Shown: piece after piece, positions 31,371 through 40,643 of the stretch
Position numbering within the stretch: position 1 is the first letter of the stretch
How the letters are laid out: each line of letters begins with the position of its first letter
Assembly (NCBI GenBank): GCA_003221515.1
Contig: QHSI01000109.1
Location: 1 to 64,000 of the forward strand
DNA length: 64,000 nucleotides
Source of the DNA: Candidatus Rokuibacteriota bacterium
GTDB lineage: Bacteria > Methylomirabilota > Methylomirabilia > Rokubacteriales > CSP1-6
Direction of reading: 5' to 3'
Position numbers and translations under genes: made by a program
Notes under the pieces: generated by a model
Seen by the model: the letters and a program-made list of their open reading frames with translations, nothing else
Told to the model about the DNA's origin: nothing
The model's database searches: none

Positions 31371-31663
31371 GATTCGAACTCTGCGTACCGGATGCCGAAG
31401 GCGCCGAACCGGCCGCTCGGCGGGAGCCAGCGGACGGTGACGTGTTCCACGAGGCTGAGCGGCGGGCCCTTCCCGAGGTCGCGGATGAACTCTTCGATGA
31501 CCGGGCGCGGCCCCTCGCAGCGCGCGCGCACGCGCCCGTCCTTCAGGTTCATCACGAAGCCGTCGAGGCCGAGGCTCGCGGCGCGGCGCTGCGCGTAGTT
31601 ACGATAGCCGACGCCCTGGACGCGTCCCTCGACGATGATCTCGGCCGCTGATCTCGCGCTCAC
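31367..31663 (-). CDS. acyP: Acylphosphatase
   Basis: A 98-residue acylphosphatase. The GRVQGVGYRNYAQRRA phosphate loop carries the catalytic Arg, and the Asn is in GFVMNLKDGRVRARCEG. It hydrolyses acyl-phosphates such as acetyl-phosphate. Length is standard. The GTG at 31663 is used. It follows the tRNA-Pro gene and overlaps nlpD by 4 nt, so it is the first gene of the acyP-nlpD-rpoS unit. Confidence 0.9.
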   Translation of the reverse strand: MSARSAAEIIVEGRVQGVGYRNYAQRRAASLGLDGFVMNLKDGRVRARCEGPRPVIEEFIRDLGKGPPLSLVEHVTVRWLPPSGRFGAFGIRYAEFES

Positions 31664-31732
31664 CGGTCCGTGGCTCGGATTTCAGTCGCCGCTCGACGGC
31701 CGGTCAGGCCGGCCGCCGAGCGGGCGGAGAGA

Positions 31733-31809
<77 letters not shown>

Positions 31810-31836
31810 ACACGACGGGCCCATTGTACAGAATCG

Positions 31837-32493
31837 TCAGGCCTCCCAGGCGTACTTTCCCACGAGCTTGACGAACTTGCACTCGCCGCAGAGGCGCGTC
31901 TTCATTGCGCCGCCGATCTTCTCGACGACGGTCAGCGTCTGGTTCACGGCGTCGCCGATCGGCACGACCATGCGCCCGCCCTCGCCGAGCTGCTGGAAGA
32001 GCGGCGGTGGCACCGACGGACCGCCGGCCGTCACGAGGATCCTATCGAACGGCGCCTCGTCGGGCCAGCCGAGCGTTCCGCTGCCGACGCGCACCCACAC
32101 GTTGTCGTAGCCGAGCCGCTCGAGCAGTGCGCGCGCCCGCTCGGCCAGGCGCGGCAGCCGCTCGATCGAGCAGACGCGCCGCGCCAGCTCCGCCAGCACC
32201 GAGGTCTGATAGCCGGAGCCGGTGCCGACCTCGAGGACCTTTTCTTGACCGTGCAGCTCGAGGAGCTGCGTCATGAGCCCGACGATGTAGGGCTGGGAGA
32301 TGGTCTGCTCTTCGCCGATCGGCAGCGGATGGTCGCCGTGCGCGCGGTTCTGCAGCGCCTCCTCGACGAAGAGATGGCGCGGGACCCGGCGCATCGCGGC
32401 GAGCACGCGCTCGTCGGTGACACCGCGGCGCGCGAGCTGCTCCTCGACCATGCGCGCCCGAGCCGCCTCGTACGCGTCGCGGGGCCGCTCCAC
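31837..32493 (-). CDS. pcm: Protein-L-isoaspartate O-methyltransferase
   Basis: A 218-residue SAM-dependent methyltransferase repairing isoaspartyl residues in damaged proteins. Motif I is KVLEVGTGSGYQTSVLAELA; RVCSIERLPRLAERARALLE and the APFDRILVTAGGPSVPPPLFQQL post-I and motif II regions are present, with the N-terminal YEAARARMVEEQLARRGVTD and GEEQTISQPYIV segments. The GTG start shares one base with the surE stop, so the two are translationally coupled, as in the surE-pcm order of proteobacteria. Confidence 0.95.
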   Translation of the reverse strand: MERPRDAYEAARARMVEEQLARRGVTDERVLAAMRRVPRHLFVEEALQNRAHGDHPLPIGEEQTISQPYIVGLMTQLLELHGQEKVLEVGTGSGYQTSVLAELARRVCSIERLPRLAERARALLERLGYDNVWVRVGSGTLGWPDEAPFDRILVTAGGPSVPPPLFQQLGEGGRMVVPIGDAVNQTLTVVEKIGGAMKTRLCGECKFVKLVGKYAWEA

Positions 32494-33308
32494 TACCCGC
32501 TCCGCGGCTTCCTCGGTCTGTCGCCGCGCTTAGGGGCCACCGGCGCGCGCCCCGTCTCGCCGCGGAGCTGGGCGGTGAGGCTCGTGGACCAGTCGTTCAG
32601 CTCCATCACCGCGCGGTGGTGGGTGAGGTCGAGGTGCAGCGGCGTGACCGAGACGTAGCCCTCGTGCACCGCCGTCATGTCGGTGCCCTCGAGGTCCTCC
32701 CACTTGGGATCGCCGCCGCCGATCCAGTAGTGGCTGCGCCCGCGCGGATCGACCTGCTCGACGATCTTGCCCGAGTACACGCGGTGACCGAGCCGCGTGA
32801 TCCGAATGCCGCGCGGCGCGGTGGCCGGCACGTTCACGTTGAGCAGGGTCTTGCGCGGAAGCCCGACGACCAGCACCCGCAGCGCCAGCAGGCGCGCGAT
32901 GCGCGCGGCCTGATCGAAATCGCCGCCGTCCACCAGCGACACCGCGATCGAGGGGACACCGAGGAGCGTGCCTTCCATCGCGGCCGACACGGTGCCGGAA
33001 TACGTGACATCGTCACCGAGGTTGGTCCCGTGGTTGACGCCGGAGACGACCAGGACCGGCGGCGCGGGCAGGAAGCCGAGTACCGCCAGGTTCACGCAAT
33101 CGGAGGGGGTGCCGTTGACCGCGAAGCGACGCTCGCCGAGCTGCACCGGCCGAATGGGCCGGTGCAGCGTCAGCGCGTGTCCGCAGGCGCTCTGCTCGCG
33201 CTCGGGGGCCACGATGTAGGCATCGCCGAGCTCGGCGAACGCCCTTCCGAGCGCTGCCAGGCCCTCTGCGTGGACGCCGTCATCGTTGGTGAGCAGTACG
33301 ACGGACAT
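32493..33308 (-). CDS. surE: 5'/3'-nucleotidase SurE
   Basis: A 271-residue survival protein E: a metal-dependent nucleotide phosphatase. It begins MSVVLLTNDDGVHAEGLAAL with the Asp-Asp metal motif, then YIVAPEREQSACGHALTLHR, NGTPSDCVNLAV and VSGVNHGTNLGDDVTYSGTVSAAMEG, all family signatures. The ATG at 33308 is chosen; the ORF-track start at 33419 runs into the tRNA-Pro gene. It heads the surE-pcm pair between the two tRNA-Pro genes. Confidence 0.95.
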   Translation of the reverse strand: MSVVLLTNDDGVHAEGLAALGRAFAELGDAYIVAPEREQSACGHALTLHRPIRPVQLGERRFAVNGTPSDCVNLAVLGFLPAPPVLVVSGVNHGTNLGDDVTYSGTVSAAMEGTLLGVPSIAVSLVDGGDFDQAARIARLLALRVLVVGLPRKTLLNVNVPATAPRGIRITRLGHRVYSGKIVEQVDPRGRSHYWIGGGDPKWEDLEGTDMTAVHEGYVSVTPLHLDLTHHRAVMELNDWSTSLTAQLRGETGRAPVAPKRGDRPRKPRSG

Positions 33309-33383
33309 AGTGTTGCGCGCCGCAGGCCGTCGCGGGGCTGGGGCCCCGCCGGCCGAGGCGCGACCATACTCGGAGGAGAAAAA

Positions 33384-33460
<77 letters not shown>

Positions 33461-33499
33461 ACCTTCAGACGTGGATTGTGGCAGATATCCGCGGGGCCT

Positions 33500-33859
33500 T
33501 CAAGGACCGAGGCGCGAGCGCAGCACCCCGAGCCGGTCGCGGATGCGTCGGAGCGTCTCCGCGTAGGCCGCCTCTTTCACGCCGAGCTCGAGCTGCTCCG
33601 AGCGGCGCGACTCGGCGATGAGCCGCTTCTTGGCCCCCTCCAGCGTCAGGCGCTCCTCGTAGAGCAGCGTCTTGATCCGCTGGACGAGCTCGAGGTCGCG
33701 GGGGCGATACAGACGCTGGCCGGCCGGGTTCTTCTTCGGACGGAGCAGCTTGAACTCCGACTCCCAGTAGCGTAGCACGTACGCGGGGACGGTCGTGATC
33801 GACTCGACCTCCCCGATGCGGTAGTAGAGCTTTTCGGCGACTTCTATTGTCGTTGTCAC
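33500..33859 (-). CDS. MerR-family transcriptional regulator
   Basis: A 119-residue regulator. It contains a MerR winged-helix: KLYYRIGEVESITTVPAYVLRYWESEFKLLRPKKNPAGQRLYRPRD, then ELVQRIKTLLYEERLTLEGAKKRL. It is of the type often found beside ihfA downstream of pheT. There is no metal- or ligand-binding C-terminal domain. The GTG start overlaps the IHF stop (GTGA). Target unknown; likely a nucleoid or translation-linked regulator. Confidence 0.85.
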   Translation of the reverse strand: MTTTIEVAEKLYYRIGEVESITTVPAYVLRYWESEFKLLRPKKNPAGQRLYRPRDLELVQRIKTLLYEERLTLEGAKKRLIAESRRSEQLELGVKEAAYAETLRRIRDRLGVLRSRLGP

Positions 33860-34134
33860 GCCGGAGCGTTGATCCGTTGTTTCAGCCCTTTGCTCGGCTT
33901 GAATGTGAGCACCTTGCGCGCGGTGATTTCGATGGACTCGCCCGTCTGCGGATTCCGGCCGCGCCGTGAGGCCTTGCGGCGGATCCGGAAGTGGCCGAAG
34001 CCGACGATCTTCACGTCTTCGCCCTTCTCGAAACACCGGAAGATGATGTCGAAGACCGATTCGACGACCGACGCCGACTGCCGTTTGGAGAGGCCGTGAT
34101 TCGCGACCGCGTTGACCAAATCGTTCTTCGTCAC
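33856..34134 (-). CDS. ihfA: Integration host factor-type DNA-binding protein
   Basis: A 92-residue HU/IHF protein. MTKNDLVNAVANHGLSKRQSASVVESVFDII is followed by VKIVGFGHFRIRRKASRRGRNPQTGE, where GRNPQTG is the minor-groove beta-arm with the intercalating Pro. It resembles IHF-alpha more than HU. It bends DNA in the nucleoid and at promoters, which would fit sigma-54 regulation. GTG start. It is paired with a second HU/IHF gene at 46618. Confidence 0.85.
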   Translation of the reverse strand: MTKNDLVNAVANHGLSKRQSASVVESVFDIIFRCFEKGEDVKIVGFGHFRIRRKASRRGRNPQTGESIEITARKVLTFKPSKGLKQRINAPA

Positions 34135-34192
34135 GGTGAGACGTCACCTCCCCAGGCAGACGCAGCGTCACGTACGCAGACGGTCTCGGCGG

Positions 34193-35182
34193 TCACTGTC
34201 CGGCTCGCGCGAGGAACGGTTTGTAGCCGCGCTTCTCGAGGTCGTGCATCGCCGACGTCGCGTCGGCGCGCGCGTCGTACGGGCCGACGCGCACGCGATA
34301 GAACGTGTCGCCACTCGGGGCCGGCGCGCTCGGTGCTGACGGGCTCGGGGCCGCCGGCGCCGGAGACCCACCGCCCGACCGCCGCACCTGCACCTTGAGC
34401 CCCTCGACCGCGAGGTCCTTCGAGAGCGCGACCGCGTCGCGCAGTGGAAGGCTCGGCTTCACGACGAGGCCGGCGCTCGATTGTTCGGCGGAGAGCCCCT
34501 TGGCGGCGAGCTTCGCGTTGATCTCGGCCGGCACGCCGCCCGACACGTACACGTCGTACTTGTCGCCACCGGTGGTCGGGGCGCTGGGGCTCGGCGCAGC
34601 GGGCGCTTTGGCGGTCGGCGCTCCGCGCAGCATCGATTCGTCGACGTCGAACTTCAGCTCGCGCAGACGCGCCGCGAGCCGTCGCGCGGCGTCCGGATCC
34701 TTGAACGCCCCGACCTGGACGAAATAGGCGCCGCCCGGGCTGGCCTTCGCCGGACGCGGCGCGGTCGGCTCCTTCGCGGCCGCGGTCCGGCTCGAGTCCG
34801 GCTTCTTCGCGGGCGCCGCCGGCTTCTCTCTCGTCGGCGCCGCGGGCTTCTCCTGCGCGACGGCGGGCGGCGGCGGAGCGGGCTCGGGCTTCTCGGCCGC
34901 GGGCGGCGACGTTACGCTCGGCGCCGATGGCATGCTCGCCGGTGGCACAGGCGGCGCCGCGGACGGCGACGCCATGTCGCCCGGCCTCGAGGACGCCGTT
35001 GGCTGCGGAGGCTGCGGGTTGGCCCACTCGAGCAGGTATGGGACGGCGACGGCCGCGACGACTCCGAGCACGACGACAACGAGAATCGCGCGGAACCACA
35101 GTGCGGAGAAGATCGACCGCCGGCCTTCGTCCTCGAAGCGGTCCTCTTCGTCCAGGTCGCCGTGACGGTCAGAATCGGCCAT
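34193..35182 (-). CDS. Inner-membrane SPOR-domain protein
   Basis: A 329-residue protein: cytoplasmic tail, one transmembrane helix (ILVVVVLGVVAAVAVPYLLE), then a long Pro/Ala-rich linker and at least two SPOR units, GGAYFVQVGAFKDPDAARRL and a C-terminal TFYRVRVGPYDARADATSAM. A degenerate unit (YDVYVSGGVPAEINAKLAAK) lies between. SPOR domains bind glycan strands lacking stem peptides at division sites. FtsN-like architecture; a role in envelope or division. Confidence 0.85.
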   Translation of the reverse strand: MADSDRHGDLDEEDRFEDEGRRSIFSALWFRAILVVVVLGVVAAVAVPYLLEWANPQPPQPTASSRPGDMASPSAAPPVPPASMPSAPSVTSPPAAEKPEPAPPPPAVAQEKPAAPTREKPAAPAKKPDSSRTAAAKEPTAPRPAKASPGGAYFVQVGAFKDPDAARRLAARLRELKFDVDESMLRGAPTAKAPAAPSPSAPTTGGDKYDVYVSGGVPAEINAKLAAKGLSAEQSSAGLVVKPSLPLRDAVALSKDLAVEGLKVQVRRSGGGSPAPAAPSPSAPSAPAPSGDTFYRVRVGPYDARADATSAMHDLEKRGYKPFLARAGQ

Positions 35183-35188
35183 CGGGCG

Positions 35189-36103
35189 TCATCTTAGCAT
35201 AGACGTTGGGATTTCAACGTTTTCGACAGGGCTTCGGGCGAAGACGAGGCCGCCGATGAGGGCCTCGGCAGCACTTTTGGTGTCGTCGGTATCGATCATG
35301 AGGGCCACCTGGCCCACTCGGGGGGCCGGACGGCCGAACAGCGCCTGGTAGTCCTTGGCCACGTGGCGCTCCTGGACTCGCCAGGCCTCGCGCGGGCTCA
35401 TCCCCGACTCCACGACGATGATCTTCACGTTCCCGGCCTTGGTGCTGGTGATCCGCGTCCCGACGGGAGCGCGGCTGTCCCAGACGTACCCGATGACGTC
35501 GCTGTTGGTCAGCGGAGCGGGCCAGCGGGGGAAGATCACGTAGACCTGCGCGGCCTGGTCGTCTGCCCCGCGCTCGCGCACGTCGCCTCGGGGCGGCAGG
35601 TGGACGGCCTTCCAGGACCACGAGAGGTACGGGAACTCGTTGGGATCGACGACGACGTCGCGGTAGAGCGCGAACGACGAGTGGTCGCTGCGGAGCCTCA
35701 TGGCCAGACGCGCTCCGTCGCGAACGAGCTCGACCGACGCCCGTCCGACGAACTCCTTCGAGGTCCAGCCCAGCGGAATGCCCTCGGCCGGAAGCCGGAA
35801 CGGGACCCGGTCGGCCACCGGCAGCCAGATGCGACCCTCGCCGTCGGGCAACGGCACACGTCGGGCCGGGGTCATCGCCGCCCTCGATGGTTGCGCCGAC
35901 GCGCCCCCACCTCGGGCGGCCGTCTTCACGGTCGGCGTCGAGAGGACCGCTCCGGCCTGCTCGTCCAACGGCGCGGGCGCGCGGTTGAAGAAGAAGGCGC
36001 GGTGACGTGGGCTCGAGAGGAGCGCGGCCGCGCCGATCAGCACGACGAGAGCAACGACGAGAAGGCGCGCGGTCGGCCGTGACCCTCGGTCGCCGAGCGT
36101 CAC
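35189..36103 (-). CDS. DUF3047 secreted/membrane-anchored protein
   Basis: A 304-residue protein. An N-terminal hydrophobic helix (RLLVVALVVLIGAAALL) is followed by a low-complexity linker and a DUF3047 domain: IPLGWTSKEFVGRASVELVR, YLSWSWKAVHLPPRGDVRER, DDQAAQVYVIFPRW and VALMIDTDDTKSAAEALIGG. The domain is of unknown function; its beta-sandwich pattern suggests carbohydrate or ligand binding outside the cytoplasm. The GTG at 36103 overlaps the der stop (GTGA), giving one transcript with der. Confidence 0.8.
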   Translation of the reverse strand: MTLGDRGSRPTARLLVVALVVLIGAAALLSSPRHRAFFFNRAPAPLDEQAGAVLSTPTVKTAARGGGASAQPSRAAMTPARRVPLPDGEGRIWLPVADRVPFRLPAEGIPLGWTSKEFVGRASVELVRDGARLAMRLRSDHSSFALYRDVVVDPNEFPYLSWSWKAVHLPPRGDVRERGADDQAAQVYVIFPRWPAPLTNSDVIGYVWDSRAPVGTRITSTKAGNVKIIVVESGMSPREAWRVQERHVAKDYQALFGRPAPRVGQVALMIDTDDTKSAAEALIGGLVFARSPVENVEIPTSMLR

Positions 36104-37452
36104 CGGCGCAGACCCCTCGCCCGAGCCCTCGGCGTCGTCGCCTTCCGCAGCGACAGGCGGATCGGAGAGCCCGAGAGCCCGAAGGCGTGCCGGAGCGATT
36201 TCACCAGGTAGCGCTCGTAGGAGAAGTGGACGTCGCCGGGCCGGTTGACGTGCAGGGCGAACGTCGGCGGCCCCACGGCCACCTGCGACGCGGCCTGGAT
36301 CGTCAGGGAGGCGCCGCGCACGGACGCGGGGCGTCGGGCGATCGCCGTGCGCATCGCTTCCAGGACCGCGTGGCTGGGGATACGCCGCCGGGCCTCCACC
36401 GCCACCTGGTCGATCGTGTCGAAGAGCTCCGGAATCCCCTGGGACTCCGTGGCCGACGTGAAGCACACGGGTGCGTAGTCGAGGAACGGCAGCCGCTCGC
36501 GGATCTGATCGACGACCTCGGCCTTTCTGATGAGCCCGCGGGGTACCAGATCCCACTTGTTGACGACGATCACGGCGGCGCGGCCGGCCTCGTTGGCGTA
36601 GCCGGCGATGTGCGCGTCCTGGGCCGCGATGCCTTCGGAGGAGTCGACCACGACGAGCGCCACCTGACACCGCTCGAGGCTCTTGAGCGCCATGACGACC
36701 GCGAGCTTCTCGAGGGGCTCGTGCACGCGCCCCTTGCGACGGATCCCCGCCGTGTCGACGAGCACGTACGTGCGTCCCTCGTAGACCAGCGTGGTGTCGA
36801 CGGAGTCGCGCGTGGTTCCGGGCGCCTCGTGGACCAGCACGCGCTCGGCGCCGACCATCGCGTTGACCAGCGAAGACTTGCCCACGTTCGGGCGCCCGAC
36901 CACGGCGATGTGGACCGGCGTGGCCGGCCGCTCCGTCGGTGTCGGGGGCGCGGGGCAGCGCTCTCGCAGGAGCTCGATCATCTCCGCGACGCCTCGCCCG
37001 TGCTCGGCCGAGACGGGCACGGGGGCGCCGAATCCGAGCCGGTAGAGATCGCCCAGCGTGTCCTCTTGCGCCGCGGAGTCCACCTTGTTCGCCGCGAGCA
37101 CCACGGGGCGGCCCGACTTTCGAAGGATGGCCGCGATCTCGAGGTCGAGCGCGGTGACGCCCTCGCGGACATCGATCACGAACAGCACGAGGTCCGCCTC
37201 CTCGACGGCGGTGAGCACCTGACGGCGCACCCCCTCGATCAGGGGCTCCTCCGACGACGGATCGAAGCCGCCGGTGTCGATGGCCGTCGCCTGCCAGCGC
37301 TCGAAGGCGACGCGGCCGTAGAGCCGGTCGCGAGTAACGCCGGGCGTGTCGCGGACGAGCGCCTGGCGCCGGCCGACGAGGCGATTGAACAGCGTCGACT
37401 TGCCAACGTTCGGCCGGCCTACCACGGCGATGATCGGGCGGATCAGCGTCAC
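36100..37452 (-). CDS. der: Ribosome assembly GTPase Der (EngA)
   Basis: A 450-residue double-GTPase. G-domain 1: VVGRPNVGKSTLFNRLVGRR with DTGGF and NKVD; G-domain 2: VVGRPNVGKSSLVNAMVGAE with DTAGI and NKWD. The C-terminal KH-like domain has FALHVNRPGDVHFSYERYLV. It acts in 50S subunit biogenesis. Length and arrangement are standard. GTG start. Confidence 0.96.
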   Translation of the reverse strand: MTLIRPIIAVVGRPNVGKSTLFNRLVGRRQALVRDTPGVTRDRLYGRVAFERWQATAIDTGGFDPSSEEPLIEGVRRQVLTAVEEADLVLFVIDVREGVTALDLEIAAILRKSGRPVVLAANKVDSAAQEDTLGDLYRLGFGAPVPVSAEHGRGVAEMIELLRERCPAPPTPTERPATPVHIAVVGRPNVGKSSLVNAMVGAERVLVHEAPGTTRDSVDTTLVYEGRTYVLVDTAGIRRKGRVHEPLEKLAVVMALKSLERCQVALVVVDSSEGIAAQDAHIAGYANEAGRAAVIVVNKWDLVPRGLIRKAEVVDQIRERLPFLDYAPVCFTSATESQGIPELFDTIDQVAVEARRRIPSHAVLEAMRTAIARRPASVRGASLTIQAASQVAVGPPTFALHVNRPGDVHFSYERYLVKSLRHAFGLSGSPIRLSLRKATTPRARARGLRR

Positions 37453-37464
37453 GAACTCGCCTCG

Positions 37465-38787
37465 TCAGGCGTCGCGGATCGCCTTCAGGAGGGCGCCCGG
37501 CGTCGGCTCCACGATCCTCACGGGAACACCGAGGTCGCGGGCCAGATCGGCCGGAGTCGCGTCGTCGAGGAAGACGCCGTCACCGTCGCGGAGCGCGACG
37601 GCCGGCACCAGCACCGCCCGGCCGAGGTCCGGCCGCGCGGAGAGATCGCGCTGGATGTCGCGGCCGGTCAGGAGCCCGGCCACGCCGATCATGGGACCGA
37701 AGAAGTCGTTGCGAACGGCCGCGACGCGCACGGCTGCTCGATCGAGCCCGGCGCCGGAGAGCAGCGACGCCAGCCGCGGAGCGAAGAGCTCGCCGCTGAC
37801 GACGGTGACCGCCGCGCGCCCATCGCGGTGGGCACGAGACCGGCCGGCCGCGCGGACGAATCCGTCCTCGAATCGGCGGACCAGGCCGATACCGTCCTCG
37901 GCGATTGGAAACCCCTCGTACGCCGCGGCCGGCGGCATCGCGAGGCCGGCCAGGAGATAGATCTCGTCGGCGAGGAACACGAAGCGACTGCCGAGATCGG
38001 TGAGCCATCGCCGCTGCCACCGCTCGGCGGTCGCCACCAGCGCGCGCGCCTCCTGGGCGGTCAGGCTGCGGAGCGCGGGGAGGCGCTCTCGATGTCGCGT
38101 GAGGCCGACCGGCACGATCGCGGTCGTCGCCACGTGAGGATGCAGCGGCGCCAGCTCGAAGACGGTCCGCTCGAGGTGAGCACCGTCGTTGAGGTCGGGG
38201 CAGAGCACGATCTGCGCGTGCATCCGGATGCCGGCCTTCGCGAGCCGCTCGAGCCGCGGCAGGATCTCGGCCGAGTGACGCGGCCGGCCCAGGAGCGTCC
38301 ACCGGAGCTCGGGGTCGGTGGCGTGTACCGAGATGTAGAGCGGCGAGAGGCGTTGCTCGACGATGCGCTCGAACGAGCCCTCGTCGAGGTCACTGAGCGT
38401 GATGTAGTTGCCGTGCAGGAACGACAGCCGATAGTCGTCGTCCTTCACGTAGAGGCTACGCCGCATGCCCTTGGGCAGCTGGTGGATGAAGCAGAACACG
38501 CACTTGTTCGCGCACGTCGCGATGTCGCCGGGCCGCGGCGCGGTCAGCTCGAGCCCGAGATCGGCGCCGCGGCGCACGAGGCGCCGCACGCCGGTCACGC
38601 CGTCGCGCTCGATCGACAGCTCGAGGCGCTCGTCGCCGGCGTGGAACTGGAAGTCGATGGCGTCGCGGAGCGGGTGGCCGTTGACCGTCAAGATCCGGTC
38701 CCCTGCCGCCAGACCCGCCACCGCCGCCGGCGTCCTGGGCCGCACCACGGCAATCGTCACGCCGCTAGGAGTACAGGGCACGTTCAC
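37465..38787 (-). CDS. DUF512 radical-SAM-like iron-sulfur protein with PDZ domain
   Basis: A 440-residue protein. The N-terminal PDZ-like segment is IAVVRPRTPAAVAGLAAGDR. A Cys motif follows (CANKCVFCFIHQLPKGMRRS, C-x3-C-x2-C), then YISVHATDPELRWTLLG and MHAQIVLCPDLNDGAHLERT, and a C-terminal DUF512 domain. This matches the radical-SAM-like family next to der/engA in many bacteria, function unknown. It shares 23 nt with pgsA and is 12 nt upstream of der, so it is co-transcribed with both. Confidence 0.85.
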   Translation of the reverse strand: MNVPCTPSGVTIAVVRPRTPAAVAGLAAGDRILTVNGHPLRDAIDFQFHAGDERLELSIERDGVTGVRRLVRRGADLGLELTAPRPGDIATCANKCVFCFIHQLPKGMRRSLYVKDDDYRLSFLHGNYITLSDLDEGSFERIVEQRLSPLYISVHATDPELRWTLLGRPRHSAEILPRLERLAKAGIRMHAQIVLCPDLNDGAHLERTVFELAPLHPHVATTAIVPVGLTRHRERLPALRSLTAQEARALVATAERWQRRWLTDLGSRFVFLADEIYLLAGLAMPPAAAYEGFPIAEDGIGLVRRFEDGFVRAAGRSRAHRDGRAAVTVVSGELFAPRLASLLSGAGLDRAAVRVAAVRNDFFGPMIGVAGLLTGRDIQRDLSARPDLGRAVLVPAVALRDGDGVFLDDATPADLARDLGVPVRIVEPTPGALLKAIRDA

Positions 38788-39337
38788 GAGACTCCTCCCG
38801 CTTCTCGTCGGGAGGCGCGTTCAGGAACCGCATGCCGTGCACGATGTACTGGAGGCCCGAGATCACCGTGAACGCGGCCGCGAGCCAGAGCACGGGCGTC
38901 GGCGCCAGCCGCAGGTCGAAGAAGCGCGCCAGCAAGCCCGTGAGGACCGTGAGCACCTGGAAGAACGTCGCGAGCTTCCCCGCCCACGTCGGGCGCGGAC
39001 GGATGCGACCGCCCAGCATGTGGACGAGCAGCGCCCCCACCACCAGGAAGACGTCGCGACTGATCACGACGGCGGCGATCCAGAACGGCAGCGCCTTGAG
39101 GTAGGTCAGCGTCACGAACGACGCGGTTAACAAGAGTTTGTCCGCCATGGGATCGAGGAACGCGCCGAGCGTGCTCTGATCGTTCCAGCGACGCGCCACC
39201 CAGCCGTCGAGCAAGTCGGTCAGCGCGGCCAGGCCGAAAACGACGAGGGCGAAGCCGGGCCGGCGGTAGACGAGCAACGACACGAAGACCGGGATCAACA
39301 AGATTCTGATCAGCGTCAGCCAATTGGCGAGTCCCAT
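38765..39337 (-). CDS. pgsA: CDP-alcohol phosphatidyltransferase (phosphatidylglycerophosphate synthase)
   Basis: A 190-residue membrane enzyme transferring a phosphatidyl group from CDP-diacylglycerol to glycerol-3-phosphate. The CDP-AP motif is complete: DGWVARRWNDQSTLGAFLDP with the trailing MAD (D-G-x2-A-R-x8-G-x3-D-x3-D). It has about six hydrophobic helices starting at WLTLIRILLIPVFVSLLVY. It produces the anionic lipid precursor phosphatidylglycerol phosphate. Confidence 0.9.
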   Translation of the reverse strand: MGLANWLTLIRILLIPVFVSLLVYRRPGFALVVFGLAALTDLLDGWVARRWNDQSTLGAFLDPMADKLLLTASFVTLTYLKALPFWIAAVVISRDVFLVVGALLVHMLGGRIRPRPTWAGKLATFFQVLTVLTGLLARFFDLRLAPTPVLWLAAAFTVISGLQYIVHGMRFLNAPPDEKREESRERALYS

Positions 39338-39347
39338 AGAAGAGCGC

Positions 39348-40643
39348 TCAGTCTACCATCCCGAGCATGGAAGACGACTCGGCGACCCGGTAACGCGCCA
39401 GCGCGCCCAGGAGCCGCAGCGGAAGCTCGACGTCCAGCTCGACGTGCCCGGCGCCGTCGCGGCGGGCGAGCACGCGGCCCCGCTCGTAGCAGAGCGCCAG
39501 CGCGGCGCCGTCGGCGTGCGGGATCCGAAGCGTCGCGCAGCCGCCCGGCGGCAATGCGCGCTGGATGGCGGCGACGAGCGCGTCGATGCCCTCGCCGGTC
39601 GCCGCGGAGATGCCTACGCCGCCGCGTCGAGCCGCCACCAGCGCCGCGTCGACCTCGAGGCGGTCGATCTTGTTCATGGCGAGCACGGCCGGGCGGTCGT
39701 CGACGTGGAGCTCGCGCAGGAGCTCCTCGACGGCCCGCACGTGCTCCTCGAGCGCCGGATGGCTGGCGTCGACCACGTGCAGCAGCACGTCGGCGTCGGC
39801 GAGCTCCTCGAGGGTCGCGCGGAAGGCGGCGACCAGCTCGTGCGGGAGCTTGCGGATGAAGCCGACGGTGTCGGTCAGGATGAACGGCGGTCCGCCGTCT
39901 GGATGAACCGCGCGCGCCGCGGGATCGAGCGTGACGAAGAGCTGGTCGGCGGCCGTGAACCGCGAGCCGGCGAAGCGGTTGAGCAGCGTGGTCTTGCCAG
40001 CGTTGGTGTAGCCGACGAGCGCGACGACCGGAAAACCCGTCCGGCGACGTCCCTGACGCCGCAGACGCCGGTGAACCTGCACACCCTCGAGCTCCCGCCG
40101 GATCGCCATGAGCCGCCGGCGGATCACGCGCCGGTCGGATTCGAGCTGGGTCTCGCCCGGTCCCCGGGTGCCGATGCCGCCGCCCAGGCGCTCGAGGTGG
40201 GTCCACTGCCCGACCAGGCGTGGCATGAGGTAGGTCAACTGCGCCAGCTCGACCTGGAGCTTGCCCTCGCTGGTGCGCGCGCGCTGGGCGAAGATGTCGA
40301 GGATCAGCGCCGTGCGGTCGATGACCTTGATGCCGAGGGCCTGCGAGATGTTGCGCTCCTGGATCGGCAGGAGCGAGTCGTCGCAGACGAACAGGTCGGC
40401 GCCCGCCGCGCGGGCCGCTTCGCCGAGCTCGTCGATCTTGCCGCGCCCGAAATAGAGCCCGGGCGTGGGCGCGCTCCGCTCCTGCGTGACGCGTCCGACG
40501 ACGGCGCCGCCGGCCGCCGTCACGAGCCCGGTCAGCTCGTCCAGCGATTCCTCGATCTGCCAGCGACGCTGCGTAGGGCGCCGCAGCGCGCCGATGACGG
40601 CGCGTTCTTGCCCGTTCCGATTCCCGTTGTGCGAGCGCCTCAC
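39348..40643 (-). CDS. hflX: GTPase HflX
   Basis: A 431-residue ribosome-associated GTPase. The N-terminal HflX domain includes PGLYFGRGKIDELGEAARAA and IQERNISQALGIKVIDRTAL, then the glycine-rich RLGGGIGTRGPGETQLESDR. The G domain has VVALVGYTNAGKTTLLNRF, DTVGFIRKLPHELVAAFRAT and AMNKID. It rescues stalled ribosomes and splits subunits. The GTG at 40643 overlaps the miaA stop. The ORF-track extension to 40727 is Arg-rich antisense. Confidence 0.95.
   Translation of the reverse strand: MRRSHNGNRNGQERAVIGALRRPTQRRWQIEESLDELTGLVTAAGGAVVGRVTQERSAPTPGLYFGRGKIDELGEAARAAGADLFVCDDSLLPIQERNISQALGIKVIDRTALILDIFAQRARTSEGKLQVELAQLTYLMPRLVGQWTHLERLGGGIGTRGPGETQLESDRRVIRRRLMAIRRELEGVQVHRRLRRQGRRRTGFPVVALVGYTNAGKTTLLNRFAGSRFTAADQLFVTLDPAARAVHPDGGPPFILTDTVGFIRKLPHELVAAFRATLEELADADVLLHVVDASHPALEEHVRAVEELLRELHVDDRPAVLAMNKIDRLEVDAALVAARRGGVGISAATGEGIDALVAAIQRALPPGGCATLRIPHADGAALALCYERGRVLARRDGAGHVELDVELPLRLLGALARYRVAESSSMLGMVD

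Noticed and set aside
36007-38871. 954-codon plus-strand ORF opposite der and the DUF512 gene
   Set aside because: Arg/Asp/Glu/Gly-rich translation without domains; antisense artefact of high GC over well-supported genes.
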